DNA of 52,687 nucleotides from Pseudoduganella ginsengisoli (GTDB taxonomy: Bacteria > Pseudomonadota > Gammaproteobacteria > Burkholderiales > Burkholderiaceae_D). The position numbers and the translations under genes were made by a program. Location of the stretch: contig NZ_WNLA01000031.1 of assembly GCF_009720865.1 (NCBI RefSeq), positions 1-52,687 of the forward strand, read 5' to 3'. Of the stretch, positions 1 through 8,512 are shown piece after piece. The stretch's first letter is position 1. Each line of letters begins with the position of its first letter. The notes beneath the pieces were generated by a model. The model was not told where the DNA came from. It saw only the letters and a list, made by a program, of their open reading frames with translations, and made no database searches.

Positions 1-1
1 C

Positions 2-688
2 CCGGCCACGGCGGCGGCCAGCGCCGCGCCGCCAACTCCACAGCAACCCGCCCCCGACACCGGTGCGGCCGACATCCACGTCCAGCGCGGCGCCGCAGCG
101 CCGCGTTTGAACGCCGCGCTGCAGGATGGCTACCAAGCCTTCATGGCAGGCGACTACGCCACGGCGGCACAGCAATACGCCAATGCGCTGCGCCAGGACC
201 CGAACAACCGCGACGCCCTGCTGGGCAACGCCACCATTGCCGCGCGCCGTAACGACATGGCTGCCGCCGCATCGGGCTACCAGCGCCTGCTGGAATTGAA
301 TCCCGCCGACGCCGATGCGCAGGCAGGCTTGCTGGCGCTGCGTCCCGGCGACCTGGGACACAGCGAAGTGCGGCTGAAGGAATTGCTGCGGCGCGATCCG
401 GGCGCCGCTCCGCTGGAATTCGCACTGGGCAATCTCTATGCACAGCAGGGCCGCTGGCCCGATGCGCAGCAAGCATACTTCCGCGCCTACACGGCGATGC
501 CGGACAACGCCGACTATGCATTCAACCTGGCCGTGGGGCTGGACCGCCTCAGCCAGCGCAAGCTGGCGCTGACGTATTATCAGCGCGCGCTGGATTTGTC
601 GCGCACCAGCCCCGCGGCATTCGACCGCACTGCGGCACGGCGCCGCGCCGATCAATTGGCGGACAGCGCGCAGGGAAAGCAGCCATGA
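2..688 (+). CDS. TPR-repeat protein of MSHA-like pilus operon (MshN-like), 5' end cut by window
   Basis: The reading frame is open from the left edge, so the true start lies upstream and only the C-terminal part is seen. The edge segment is Ala/Pro-rich (a linker). From about base 110 it is a run of tetratricopeptide helices, for example the stretch with GDYATAAQQYANALRQDPNN and a later copy around 'YYQRALDLS'. TPR proteins of this type (MshN in the MSHA system) act as assembly or scaffold factors in the periplasm or at the inner membrane. Its stop overlaps the ATG of the ATPase gene (ATGA), so the two are probably translationally coupled. The MshN name is inferred from gene order; the TPR fold is clear. 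Confidence 0.75.
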   Translation, partial: PATAAASAAPPTPQQPAPDTGAADIHVQRGAAAPRLNAALQDGYQAFMAGDYATAAQQYANALRQDPNNRDALLGNATIAARRNDMAAAASGYQRLLELNPADADAQAGLLALRPGDLGHSEVRLKELLRRDPGAAPLEFALGNLYAQQGRWPDAQQAYFRAYTAMPDNADYAFNLAVGLDRLSQRKLALTYYQRALDLSRTSPAAFDRTAARRRADQLADSAQGKQP

Positions 689-2406
689 ATGCGTTACACC
701 AGCCGGGCCACGGCCCCGCCGCGCCGCTGGGCAAATTGCTGGTGCGCCAAGGCGTCATCAGCGAGGACCAGCTGCGCATTGCACTGATCGAGCAAAAGCG
801 CAGCGCGGAACCGCTGGGCCGCCTGCTGATTTCGTTGGGCTTCGTGACGGAAGCCACGATGCGCGAGGCGCTCAGTGAAAAGCTGCAAACCCCCGCAGCT
901 GATCTGAACAGCCTGGTGGTTGATGCTGTCGCGCTCAAATTGATTCCCAAGGATGTGGCAAAGCGCTACCGCGTCTTCCCCATCGTGTATGAGCGCGACA
1001 AGGACAACCTGGTGCTGGCCATGGCCGATACCAGCAATATCGTCGCGCTGGACCAGATCAACGCCATGCTGGTGCAAGGCATCACCATCACGCCGGTACT
1101 GGTCAACGAATCCGATATCAGCCGCGCCATCGACCAGTATTACGGTTTCGAGCTGTCGATCGACGGCATCCTGCATGAAATAGAAACAGGAGAAGTCAAC
1201 TACGCCAGCATGCGGGCCGACACGGATGAATACAGCCACCCGATGGTGCGCCTGATCGATGCGCTGCTGGCCGATGCCGTGCAAAACGGCGCGTCCGACA
1301 TCCACTTCGAACCGGAACAGGGCTTCCTGCGCATCCGCTACCGTATCGACGGCATCTTGCGCCAGATCCGCAGCCTGCATAAATCGTACTGGCCCGCGAT
1401 GGCGGTGCGCCTGAAAGTCATCAGCAGCATGAATATCGCGGAGACCCGCGCGCCGCAGGATGGCCGCATTTCCATCCGTTTTTCCGGCCGCCAGATCGAC
1501 TTCCGCGCATCCAGCCAGCCGACCACGCACGGGGAAAACATCGTGCTGCGCGTGCTCGACCGCCAGCAGGGCATCGTGCCGCTCGACGGGCTGGGGCTGG
1601 CCGATCCGGAATTGACGCTGTTAAAGCTGATGATTGCCCGCCCCCACGGCGTGATTCTCGTCACCGGCCCCACCGGCAGCGGCAAGACCACGACTTTGTA
1701 TTCGATCCTCAACCATATCAATACCGAGAGCGTCAACATCATGACGCTGGAAGATCCGGTTGAGTACCCGATGAACATGATCCGGCAAACGTCCGTCAAC
1801 GACGCGGCGCGCATCGGCTTTGCCGACGGCATCCGCTCCATGATGCGGCAAGACCCGGACATCATCCTGGTCGGCGAGATCCGCGACCGCGAAACCGCGG
1901 AAATGGCGTTTGCCGCCGCCATGACGGGCCACCAGGTGTATTCGACCCTGCATACGAATTCAGCCATTGGTTCGCTGCCACGGCTGCTCGATATCGGCAT
2001 CGTGCCCGATGTCATGGCGGGCAACATCATCGGTATCGTGGCGCAGCGGCTAGTGCGCAAGCTGTGCGTGTACTGCCGCGCGCCCTCGGAAGCCGACGAC
2101 ATCGAACGCCGCCTGCTGGGCCTGGCGCCGGACGACGGGCCGGCGCCGGTCTACCGCGCCGTGGGCTGCCCGCGCTGCGCGCACCAGGGCTACAAGGGCC
2201 GCATGGCCATCATGGAAGTGCTGAAGATGAACAGCGAACTCGATGAGCTGGTGGGCCGCCGCGCATCCGGCCGCACCATGCGCGAAGCGGCTGCGCGGGC
2301 AGGCTTCCGCACGCTGGTGGACGATGGCATGCGGCGCGTGCTCGATGGCGCCACCACGCTGGAAGAAGTGGCGCGCGTGGCGGATTTGACGGACAGGCTG
2401 CAGTGA
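685..2406 (+). CDS. GspE/PilB-family secretion ATPase, MshE-like
   Basis: Hexameric cytoplasmic ATPase that powers pilus or pseudopilus assembly. The 573 residues are full length. Two tandem 24-residue MshEN-type motifs lie at residues 14-37 and 43-66; in MshE this N-domain binds cyclic di-GMP. The catalytic part has Walker A GPTGSGKTTT (K334), an Asp box, Walker B DIILVGEIRD, a His box (STLHTNSA) and the four-cysteine zinc motif CVYC...CPRC. Both MshEN motifs begin PLG instead of RLG, and the second ends in K rather than Q, so nucleotide binding may be altered. The start overlaps the TPR gene and the end overlaps the GspF gene. Confidence 0.93.
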   Translation: MNALHQPGHGPAAPLGKLLVRQGVISEDQLRIALIEQKRSAEPLGRLLISLGFVTEATMREALSEKLQTPAADLNSLVVDAVALKLIPKDVAKRYRVFPIVYERDKDNLVLAMADTSNIVALDQINAMLVQGITITPVLVNESDISRAIDQYYGFELSIDGILHEIETGEVNYASMRADTDEYSHPMVRLIDALLADAVQNGASDIHFEPEQGFLRIRYRIDGILRQIRSLHKSYWPAMAVRLKVISSMNIAETRAPQDGRISIRFSGRQIDFRASSQPTTHGENIVLRVLDRQQGIVPLDGLGLADPELTLLKLMIARPHGVILVTGPTGSGKTTTLYSILNHINTESVNIMTLEDPVEYPMNMIRQTSVNDAARIGFADGIRSMMRQDPDIILVGEIRDRETAEMAFAAAMTGHQVYSTLHTNSAIGSLPRLLDIGIVPDVMAGNIIGIVAQRLVRKLCVYCRAPSEADDIERRLLGLAPDDGPAPVYRAVGCPRCAHQGYKGRMAIMEVLKMNSELDELVGRRASGRTMREAAARAGFRTLVDDGMRRVLDGATTLEEVARVADLTDRLQ

Positions 2407-3614
2407 TGCCCCATTACCTGTACAAAGCCATGGATGCCGCCGGCGAACTGGTGCCCGGCAATATGGAAGCGGCCAACGTGCCGGACCTGGAATTGCGCCT
2501 GGGCCGCATGGGCCTGGACTTGATTGATTACACGGTGACGCGCACCCGTACCCTCGCGCTGGGCCGGCGCAAGGTCACGCGGGCCGACATCATTAATTTC
2601 TGCTTCCACATGGAGCAAATGACGGGCGCCGGCGTGCCGGTGCTGGAAGGACTGGGCGACCTGCGCGACAGCATGGAACAGCATCCCCGCTTCCGCGAAA
2701 TCATCACGTCGCTGATTGAATCCATCGAGGGAGGAAGCCAGCTGTCGCAAGCGCTGCAGGCGCACCCGGAAGTTTTTGACCGCACTTTCACCAGCCTGGT
2801 GCACGCGGGCGAGCAAAGCGGCCGCATTACCGACGTCTTCAAAAACCTGGCCGACAGCCTGAAATGGCAGGATGAACTGGCGGCCCGCACCCGCAAGATC
2901 CTCACCTATCCCGCCGTAGTCGCGGTGGTCGTCATTGCCGTCACGTTTTTCCTGATGATTTACCTGGTGCCGCAATTGACGGCATTTATCCGCAATATGG
3001 GCGGCTCGCTTCCCCTGCATACGCGGGCGCTGATTTTCGTGTCCGGCGTGTTTATCCGCTGGTGGCACGTGATCCTGGCCGCGCCGGTACTGGCGTGGCT
3101 GGGGCTGCGCTGGCGTTTGCGCCGCAGCGGCGCGGCGCGGCGCCGCTGGGATGCATTGCTGCTGCGCGCCTGGCTGGTGGGGCCGGTACTGCACAAAATT
3201 ATCCTGGCCCGTTTCGCCACGTACTTTGCGCTGATGTATGCGGCAGGCATCCCGGTGCTGGAATGCCTGCGGCTGTCCGAAGGCATTGCCGGCAACCGCG
3301 CCGTGGCCGAAGGCTTTAAACGGGCCGCGCAGCTGATCGCGGAAGGCGCCAGCGTCGCGTCGGCGTTTCAACATACGGGAATATTCCCGCCGCTCGTGGT
3401 GCGCATGCTGAAAGTCGGCGAAACCACGGGGGCGCTGGACCGGGCGCTGCGCAACGTCAGCTATTTCTATGACCGGGAAGTCAAAGACATGACGGACCGC
3501 GCGCAAGCCATGATGGAACCGGCCATGACGGTGATCCTTGGCTTGCTGCTGGGCTGGATCATGCTGTCCGTGCTGGGCCCCGTGTACGACACGATAGGGA
3601 ATATCCGCCTGTGA
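2406..3614 (+). CDS. GspF/PilC-family inner-membrane platform protein, MshG-like
   Basis: Polytopic inner-membrane protein that couples the ATPase to pilin polymerisation. It has two homologous T2SSF repeats. The first (about residues 60-185) carries FCFHMEQMTGAGVPVLEGL and the second (about 265-390) carries FATYFALMYAAGIPVLECL. Hydrophobic segments lie near residues 165-190, 215-235 and 370-395, giving the usual three-TM layout and about 402 residues. I chose the ATG in the TGATG overlap with the ATPase stop; a GTG three bases earlier is also possible. It lies between the ATPase and the PilM/N-like gene, as expected for an MSHA-like operon. Confidence 0.93.
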   Translation: MPHYLYKAMDAAGELVPGNMEAANVPDLELRLGRMGLDLIDYTVTRTRTLALGRRKVTRADIINFCFHMEQMTGAGVPVLEGLGDLRDSMEQHPRFREIITSLIESIEGGSQLSQALQAHPEVFDRTFTSLVHAGEQSGRITDVFKNLADSLKWQDELAARTRKILTYPAVVAVVVIAVTFFLMIYLVPQLTAFIRNMGGSLPLHTRALIFVSGVFIRWWHVILAAPVLAWLGLRWRLRRSGAARRRWDALLLRAWLVGPVLHKIILARFATYFALMYAAGIPVLECLRLSEGIAGNRAVAEGFKRAAQLIAEGASVASAFQHTGIFPPLVVRMLKVGETTGALDRALRNVSYFYDREVKDMTDRAQAMMEPAMTVILGLLLGWIMLSVLGPVYDTIGNIRL

Positions 3615-5212
3615 ACATGCTATTCGGACCAACGTTGCACCTGGCGTACCTGTGCAGCGGCAGGCTGGAAACCTGGCGCTGGCGGCGCGGCGTGCTGGCG
3701 GCCGGTCCCGTGTTTGAACCGACCCGCGCCGGCATCGACGCCCTGGCCGACCATATGGTGGCGCTGGGCCGTCCGCCCGTGCATTTGCTGGCCGATCTGG
3801 TCGAAGAAGATTTCCACCGCCTGCTGTTGCCGCACGCGCGGGGCCGTGCCGGCCGCAATTTGCTGGCGCGCCGGTTGCAGCAGCATTACCGTGAAACGCC
3901 ATACCGCCGCGCCGCCATGCAGGGCCGCCAGCCGGAGCACGAGGGCGGCGGGCGGCGCGACGATATCGTGCTGATGTCGGCGCTGACCAATCCCGCCACG
4001 GTGCAGCAGTGGACGGAAGCGCTGACACTGGTGCAGGCGCCGGTGGCGGGCATCTGGTCCGCCGCCCTGCTGTATGAAGGCGTACCGCAGGCGCTGGGCT
4101 TTACGCAGCCGCATATCCTGCTGGTGACGTGGCAAAGCTGCGGCATGCGGCAAAGCTATTTCCGTGACGGGCAACTGAAATTCTCGCGGCTGGCCCCGGC
4201 GCAGGCAGAATGCGCGGCAGAGACGGCGCGCACGCGCCAGTTCCTCGTCAGCGCGCATTTGCTGGAGCGGGACGATATGCTGCATGCCATCATCGTCACG
4301 CATGACGATGCCATTGCGCCGTTATCCGAACAGTGCATCAGCAGCACAGAAACCACATTCCACTTCGTGCCGCTGGCCATTGCGCTGGAACGCTGTGGCG
4401 CCGATGCCGGTGGCGCGGAGGCGACGATGCTGGCCGATACCGTACTGCTGCATGTGCTGGCGCGCACGCTGCCGCGCAGCCATTATCCGTGCGGCGCCGA
4501 TGCCCGCTATTTCCGCCTGTGGCAGGCGCGCGTGTCGCTCTATGCGTCCGCGCTGGTGGTGGCTGCCTGTGCGCTGGTCTGGACCGGGTTGAACCTGTGG
4601 GCGTATGCGGACGCCAACGTGTCCGCCGCCACGCTGGCGGAAGAAACCCGCCATTTCACGGCGCGCTACCGCAGCGCCATGGCGCCCGTTGGTCCTACGG
4701 CAGCACCGACCGCGGATATGCGCGCTGCCGTGCTGGTTGACCGCCTGCTGGCGGACCAGGGACCGGCGCCGCTGGACATGCTGTCACAACTGAGCGGGGC
4801 GCTGGACCGTGCACCGCAAGTGCAGCTGGTGGCGCTGAACTGGCAAGTGGAGCCGCCGGGCGGCGGCGCCCCGGCCAAGTCCACTGCGGCGCGCGGCCAG
4901 CCCTCACTCCCCGCCGCCGCCGGGGACGCGGCCAGCACCGGCTCCGTGCCGTCCTCGTTGCTGGGCATCCCCGTCAAGCCGCGCCAGTCGCTGCGGGTGG
5001 AAGCGGAAGTGCGGCTGCCACGGCCCGATGCAAAAGGCGCGGTGGACAGCATGAATGCATTTGCCCGGGACCTGGCCCGGCTTCCGCGCATGAGGGTGGC
5101 AATCGAGCAGCCTGTGCTCGACATACGGCCCGATGTGAAACTCAGCGGCCGCGCCACGGCGGAAGCGGCGCCCCCCGTGCCGTTCACGCTGCGGCTGGAG
5201 CTGGCGCCATGA
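3611..5212 (+). CDS. PilM/PilN-like (GspL/MshI-type) assembly protein
   Basis: The 533-residue protein has a cytoplasmic N-terminal half that looks like a divergent actin-fold PilM/MshI domain, one transmembrane helix at about residues 305-330, and a periplasmic part with a PilN/GspL-like helix followed by a ferredoxin-like region. That region contains an Ala/Pro/Ser-rich insertion at about residues 415-450. Such proteins form the inner-membrane alignment complex with a PilO-like partner, here encoded immediately downstream with a 4-base overlap. GTG at 3611 overlaps the previous stop; ATG at 3617 is an alternative start. Primary sequence identity to known families is weak, so the call rests on topology and gene order. 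Confidence 0.7.
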   Translation: MNMLFGPTLHLAYLCSGRLETWRWRRGVLAAGPVFEPTRAGIDALADHMVALGRPPVHLLADLVEEDFHRLLLPHARGRAGRNLLARRLQQHYRETPYRRAAMQGRQPEHEGGGRRDDIVLMSALTNPATVQQWTEALTLVQAPVAGIWSAALLYEGVPQALGFTQPHILLVTWQSCGMRQSYFRDGQLKFSRLAPAQAECAAETARTRQFLVSAHLLERDDMLHAIIVTHDDAIAPLSEQCISSTETTFHFVPLAIALERCGADAGGAEATMLADTVLLHVLARTLPRSHYPCGADARYFRLWQARVSLYASALVVAACALVWTGLNLWAYADANVSAATLAEETRHFTARYRSAMAPVGPTAAPTADMRAAVLVDRLLADQGPAPLDMLSQLSGALDRAPQVQLVALNWQVEPPGGGAPAKSTAARGQPSLPAAAGDAASTGSVPSSLLGIPVKPRQSLRVEAEVRLPRPDAKGAVDSMNAFARDLARLPRMRVAIEQPVLDIRPDVKLSGRATAEAAPPVPFTLRLELAP

Positions 5213-5916
5213 ATGCCGCGACAGTTCAACGTCCGCTGCCATGGTGGCTGCGCGACTTCCGACACATGCGGCTGGCGGCGCTGGTGTTTGCCGTCGCGGC
5301 GGCCTGCGCGGCGGCAGCGGTTGTCTCCACGCGGGCGCTGTGGCATGACGCCCGCAGCCGGCAAGTGCAGGCGGCGCACACGCGCGACCTGGCGCGCAGG
5401 CAGTTTGCACAGGTGGATCAGGAAAAGCGCGACATTGCCCTGTTCCAGCCGATTTACCAGCAATTGCTGGCACGCCATCTGGTCGGCGCGGAAAACCGCC
5501 TGGACTGGGTCGGCGCACTGCGCCAGATGCAGGACCAGTATGGCCTGGGGCCTATCGCGTATGACATTGCACCGCGCCAGCCGGTGGTGATGTCGCCCGC
5601 CATGGATTTGGGCCGTTTCAGCCTGTACGCCACACGGATGCGGATACAAATCGACTTGCTGCACGAAGGCGATTTATTTACGCTGCTGGCCGGGCTGCGC
5701 GCACAGGGCCACAGCACGGTACAGGAGTGCACGTTGAAACGCCCGGCTTCGGCGCCGAATGCACCGCTGGCGCCCACTGTGACGGCCACGTGTACGCTGA
5801 ACTGGGTAACGCTGGCCGATGGCGCCGTACCGGATACGGGCACGATGGCTGGCGTGGTCCCCGCGGCGCCGGAAGGTGCGCTGGCGGCGCGGGCCAGCGA
5901 AGGAGCCGGTCCATGA
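5209..5916 (+). CDS. PilO/MshJ-like pilus assembly protein
   Basis: A 235-residue bitopic protein: short cytoplasmic N-terminus, one transmembrane segment at about residues 22-45, a helical stretch rich in Arg/Gln, and a C-terminal periplasmic alpha/beta domain. This is the layout of PilO/GspM/MshJ, partners of PilN/GspL. The ATG overlaps the previous stop (ATGA), and its own stop overlaps the next ATG, so the six genes from the ATPase on form one coupled unit. No catalytic motif is expected. The family call comes from topology and position rather than from conserved residues. Confidence 0.68.
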   Translation: MNAATVQRPLPWWLRDFRHMRLAALVFAVAAACAAAAVVSTRALWHDARSRQVQAAHTRDLARRQFAQVDQEKRDIALFQPIYQQLLARHLVGAENRLDWVGALRQMQDQYGLGPIAYDIAPRQPVVMSPAMDLGRFSLYATRMRIQIDLLHEGDLFTLLAGLRAQGHSTVQECTLKRPASAPNAPLAPTVTATCTLNWVTLADGAVPDTGTMAGVVPAAPEGALAARASEGAGP

Positions 5917-6317
5917 ATGCCCTGCGCAACCTTGTATGCCAGGGCCAGCTTGTGGCGGTCTGCGCGCTGTTGCCGGCGCACGCAGCGGAACCGCCCCCGC
6001 TGGGACGCCTGTTCACGACACCGCAGCAGCGCGCGCAGCTCGATGCGCAGCGCTACGGCGTGCCGCAAACCGCGCCGGCCGCCGAGGTTGCGCCGCCACC
6101 GCCACCGCAACCACCCGTTGTGGTCAACGGCGTAGTCCGTCCGTCGCGCGGCAACGCCACGATATGGCTGAACCAGGAGCCCGTGCCGGAAGGCCAGCGC
6201 ATTACGCGGCGCGACGGCAAAGTCGTGGTGACGCTGTCATCGGGCCAGCGCGTCACGTTGAAGCCGGGCCAGCGCTATGATGAAGCGGCGGGAGGGGTGC
6301 GCGATGAAGCCCAGTGA
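5913..6317 (+). CDS. MshK/PilP-like periplasmic protein
   Basis: A 134-residue protein with an N-terminal hydrophobic export signal ending near AHAAE, a Pro-rich linker (around PPPPPQPPVVV), and a small beta-rich C-terminal domain. That domain carries the pattern VNGVVRPSRGNATIWLNQE followed by a basic strand and GQRVTLKPGQRY. This pattern recurs in MshK/PilP-like proteins that connect the inner-membrane complex to the secretin. The ATG at 5913 overlaps the PilO-like stop. Its end overlaps the following pseudopilin gene by 14 bases. The export signal and domain shape are seen; the MshK role is inferred. Confidence 0.65.
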   Translation: MNALRNLVCQGQLVAVCALLPAHAAEPPPLGRLFTTPQQRAQLDAQRYGVPQTAPAAEVAPPPPPQPPVVVNGVVRPSRGNATIWLNQEPVPEGQRITRRDGKVVVTLSSGQRVTLKPGQRYDEAAGGVRDEAQ

Positions 6318-7044
6318 TGCACGCTTGCGCCGTACGCGGGGCCAGCGCGGCGCCGTGCTGCTGATTTTGCTGGCCATCCTGGCGCTGGCGGGGTCGTCGC
6401 TGCTGATGTCGGCTTTCAGCGCGGGCAACCCGCACGCGCGCCGCGAACAGCAGACCATGATGCTGCTGGCGCAAGCCAAGGACGCGCTGGCGGGATTCGC
6501 CGCGGTCAATGGCCGCCTGCCCCTGCCTGCGGCTTCGGCGCTCGATGGGCTGGAACGCCGTACGCCATGCAGCAGCGATGCCGACTGCACGGGCTTTCTG
6601 CCGTGGGCCGCGCTGGGGATCGACGGCGCCGACGCCTGGGGCCAGCGGCTGCGCTACAGCGTCACCCCTGCCTTGACTACGTATGCGTATGCGGCATCGA
6701 CCGCCGTTGCCAACCGCACCGTGCAGACGCGCGATGCGGACGGTGCGTTGCGCTATCTGGCGGGCGGCCCGGCATGTTCGGTCGAGGCGCAGTGCGCGCC
6801 ATTTGTCGTGCTGTCGCACGGGCGCTACAACTTTGGTGTCAGCGAAGCGGGAATTGCACGGGCCAATGCCGCCGCCGGCAACGACGACGAAGCGGACAAT
6901 GCGGAACAGGCGCTGCACTTTATCAGCCGCCCCGCGACGGCCGACCCGCAGCACGCGGGCGGCTCATTTGACGACCTGGTAGCGTGGCTGCCGCTGGACT
7001 TGCTGTACCGGCGGATGCGCGCTGCCCGCACCTTGCCCAACTGA
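6304..7044 (+). CDS. Pseudopilin-like minor pilin without Glu+5
   Basis: A 246-residue protein starting with basic residues then RGAVLLILLAILALAGSSLL, a type IV pilin-like N-terminal helix. The usual GFxxxE signature is absent: position +5 is Leu, as in PilX/GspK-type tip pilins. The globular part shares features with the next gene (GFLPWAALGI, YSVTPAL, a C-terminal GGSFDDLVAWLPLDLLYRRM), so the two are paralogs. Start ATG 6304 has GGAGG about 9 bases upstream. An ATG at 6277 is in frame but lies deeper in the preceding gene. Likely a minor component of the pseudopilus tip. Confidence 0.75.
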   Translation: MKPSDARLRRTRGQRGAVLLILLAILALAGSSLLMSAFSAGNPHARREQQTMMLLAQAKDALAGFAAVNGRLPLPAASALDGLERRTPCSSDADCTGFLPWAALGIDGADAWGQRLRYSVTPALTTYAYAASTAVANRTVQTRDADGALRYLAGGPACSVEAQCAPFVVLSHGRYNFGVSEAGIARANAAAGNDDEADNAEQALHFISRPATADPQHAGGSFDDLVAWLPLDLLYRRMRAARTLPN

Positions 7045-7046
7045 CT

Positions 7047-7751
7047 ATGCGAATCAAACTGCAACACGGTTTCAGCCTGGTGGAAATCGCCATCGTGCTG
7101 GTCATCGTCGGCCTGATGATCGGCGGCCTGTTGACCCCATTGACCGTACAAATGGAACAGCGCCGCGTGGCGGAGACGCGGCGCATGCTGGATGAGGCCA
7201 GGGAAGCGCTGGTGGGCTACGCGGTGCGGCATGGCCACCTGCCCTGCCCGGCAATTTCCGCCGCCAACGGCGAAGAAGACCGTACCGGCTACCGCTGCAC
7301 GGATGAACGGCGCGACGGCTTCCTGCCATGGGCCACGCTGGGCTTGCCCAAACTCGATGCATGGAACCACCTGTACCGCTACAGTGTGACGCCGGCGTTT
7401 GCCGACAGTGGCCAGCGCTTCAAAATCATTACGCCGCGCGATATCACCGTGTATACGCGCGACGCCACCGGCGCGCTGGCTTATGCCGCGCCGGCGCAGG
7501 ATGTGCCGGCCGTGATCGTGTCGCACGGGGCCAATGGCGCCGGCGCGTACAGTGAACTCGGCGTCGCCGTGGCCACTATGTCCCGTGGCAATGAGGATGA
7601 GCGCAACAATGCGCAATCGGACGTGAACTTTGTCGCCCGCCCGCCCAGCGACAGCCGCGCGCAGCAAGGCGGGGAATTTGACGACCTGGTGGTGTGGGTG
7701 TCGCCCAACATCCTGTTCAACCGCATGGTCGCGGCGCAGGTGCTGCCATGA
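7047..7751 (+). CDS. Prepilin-type N-terminal cleavage/methylation protein (pseudopilin)
   Basis: The 234-residue protein has a canonical class III signal: short basic leader MRIKLQHG, then cleavage before FSLVEIAIVLVIVGLMIGG, with Glu at +5. The C-terminal domain matches the preceding pseudopilin (LPCPA, GFLPWATLGLPKLDAW, YRYSVTPAF, GGEFDDLVVWVSPNILFNRM) and has a Cys pair in its variable region. The start is two bases after the upstream stop and lacks a clear Shine-Dalgarno site, so it is probably coupled. It would be processed by a prepilin peptidase not encoded in this window. Confidence 0.85.
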   Translation: MRIKLQHGFSLVEIAIVLVIVGLMIGGLLTPLTVQMEQRRVAETRRMLDEAREALVGYAVRHGHLPCPAISAANGEEDRTGYRCTDERRDGFLPWATLGLPKLDAWNHLYRYSVTPAFADSGQRFKIITPRDITVYTRDATGALAYAAPAQDVPAVIVSHGANGAGAYSELGVAVATMSRGNEDERNNAQSDVNFVARPPSDSRAQQGGEFDDLVVWVSPNILFNRMVAAQVLP

Positions 7752-8512
7752 AAGCGGTGGCGGCGATCGCCCGCTGCACCGTGCTGGAAGCGTGGCGCGG
7801 GCGCCTGCCTTGGGTGATGGCGGCAACGCTGGCGGCGGCGCTGGGGTTCGCGGGATTTGCCCGCCAGCTGGCGCTGGCCGAAGGCGACGCGACCCATACC
7901 GGGCTGCTGGGCTCCTTGCTGCGGCTGGCGTGCGCCGGCGGTATCGCCAGTTTTGCCGTACTGTCCGTGATGCGGGAAGCACAAGGCCGGGGCATGCAAT
8001 TGATGATGGCCATGGCGCTGCCCCGTGGCGCTTACGTGGCGGGGAAATTTGCCGGGCTGGCGCTGCTGGCGGCGCCGCTGGCTTTCGCGTGCGGCGCGCT
8101 GCTGTACGTATGCGCATCGCCAGGACAGACTGTTTTGTGGACGTTGTCGCTGCTGTGCGAATTGTGGCTGGCGGCGGGCTTTGGCCTGCTGTGCGCACTG
8201 GCGCTGGCGCACCCGGTGCCGGCGCTGGCGGCCACCCTGGCGTTTTACCTGTTGGCGCGTGTGGCGGGCGCCTTGCAGCTGGCCGCCAGGCATGGCCTGC
8301 ACCCTGATGACGCGCTGCGCCGCTGGATGGCGCTGGGCTTCGACGCCATTGCCGCTCTGCTGCCCCGGCTGGATCTGTACACGCGCGCCAGCTGGCTGAT
8401 TTACAGCGACGGCAGCTGGACGGCGCTGGTGGCGATTGCCGGGCAGACTGCCGTGTACCTGGCGCTACTGGGCGCTGCCGCGATGTTTGATTTACAGCGC
8501 AAGGAACTGTGA
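7748..8512 (+). CDS. ABC-2-type membrane permease without a partner ATPase
   Basis: A 254-residue protein with about six hydrophobic segments (starting near residues 20, 50, 95, 130, 160 and 225) and a pattern like ABC-2 permeases: a short amphipathic start (KAVAAIARCTVLEAWRGRL) and a cytoplasmic loop with SVMREAQGRGMQLMMAMALPRGAYVAGKF, similar to the coupling region of heme or Nat-type exporters. No ABC ATPase lies in the operon or elsewhere in the window. It overlaps both neighbours (ATGA and TGATG), so it is an integral member of the pilus operon. A role in export or assembly is inferred; nothing shows the substrate. Confidence 0.6.
   Translation: MKAVAAIARCTVLEAWRGRLPWVMAATLAAALGFAGFARQLALAEGDATHTGLLGSLLRLACAGGIASFAVLSVMREAQGRGMQLMMAMALPRGAYVAGKFAGLALLAAPLAFACGALLYVCASPGQTVLWTLSLLCELWLAAGFGLLCALALAHPVPALAATLAFYLLARVAGALQLAARHGLHPDDALRRWMALGFDAIAALLPRLDLYTRASWLIYSDGSWTALVAIAGQTAVYLALLGAAAMFDLQRKEL

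Noticed and set aside
694..1530. Long minus-strand reading frame over the ATPase gene
   Set aside because: Shadow frame of high-GC coding DNA; the plus-strand protein has every ATPase motif and the minus product has none.
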